Part shown: piece by piece, positions 23,014 to 23,055 of the stretch
How positions within the stretch are numbered: position 1 is the first letter of the stretch
How the letters are laid out: every line of letters begins with the position of its first letter
Assembly (NCBI GenBank): GCA_025924495.1
Contig: JAICIG010000066.1
Coordinates: 1-23,055 of the forward strand
Direction: 5' to 3'
Source: Pirellulales bacterium
GTDB lineage: Bacteria > Planctomycetota > Planctomycetia > Pirellulales > JAICIG01
Length of the DNA stretch: 23,055 bases
The notes under the pieces: model-generated
The model's database searches: none
Told to the model about the DNA's origin: nothing
What the model saw: only the letters and a program-made list of their open reading frames with translations
Made by a program: the position numbers and the translations under genes

Positions 23014-23055
23014 GTTTCGGACTCCCGAAAAACGAAAACAAACCCTGGCCAGAAC

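Noticed and set aside
1..23055. CRISPR arrays, tRNA or rRNA genes, IS elements, prophage genes
   Set aside because: No regularly spaced repeats, cloverleaf-like sequence, transposase, integrase or phage structural genes were seen on either strand.

Overview
The window looks like chromosomal DNA of a planctomycete, probably from the Pirellulales or a close relative. The evidence is a high-GC sequence with mostly single genes scattered on both strands, a secreted PQQ-propeller protein, a stand-alone ECF sigma factor, a Hanks-type kinase, a zinc-ribbon/DUF4190 membrane protein, and a block of archaeal-type genes for a methanofuran-like C1 cofactor. I see no phage, plasmid, IS, CRISPR, rRNA or tRNA.

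Layout. 1-4.9 kb: the 3' end of pyrK converges on rpsT across a REP-like double palindrome. Then come a TPR protein, a fused siroheme/heme enzyme (CobA-HemD) and a degenerate polysaccharide-deacetylase-like protein. 4.9-7.5 kb: a 60-aa membrane protein, a secreted DUF4198/DUF3386-like protein, and an ECF sigma factor 29 nt behind it. 7.6-11.8 kb: ribosome rescue factor ArfB, a PQQ-propeller protein, a Ser/Thr kinase and a D-2-hydroxyacid dehydrogenase. 12-16.8 kb: a MATE transporter, an enolase with altered active-site positions, a cupin, and a Q/P/Y-rich lipoprotein that overlaps the cupin by 4 nt. 17-19.2 kb: DAHP synthase behind an attenuator leader, then a sugar-phosphate-isomerase-like TIM barrel. 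19.3-22.1 kb: mfnD, mfnF and mfnE homologues in one minus-strand run. 22.2-23 kb: a zinc-ribbon/DUF4190 protein and a MIP18-family protein.

The most striking element is upstream of the DAHP synthase gene (minus strand, 18019-18206). A 29-codon open frame carries the run FYFGYWFSF, which has eight aromatic residues among nine codons. It is followed by a hairpin with a U-tract, and an upstream segment can pair with the 5' arm of that hairpin over 12 bp. This is the architecture of ribosome-mediated attenuation. It would couple supply of Phe, Tyr and Trp to the first step of the shikimate pathway. The enzyme also has an N-terminal regulatory-type domain, so feedback control at two levels is likely.

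The mfn genes would supply the formyl-carrying furan cofactor of the tetrahydromethanopterin-linked C1 pathway known in planctomycetes and methylotrophs. Several gene starts were moved to internal codons where a Shine-Dalgarno sequence, a signal peptide or the family N-terminus supports it; each entry gives the reason.
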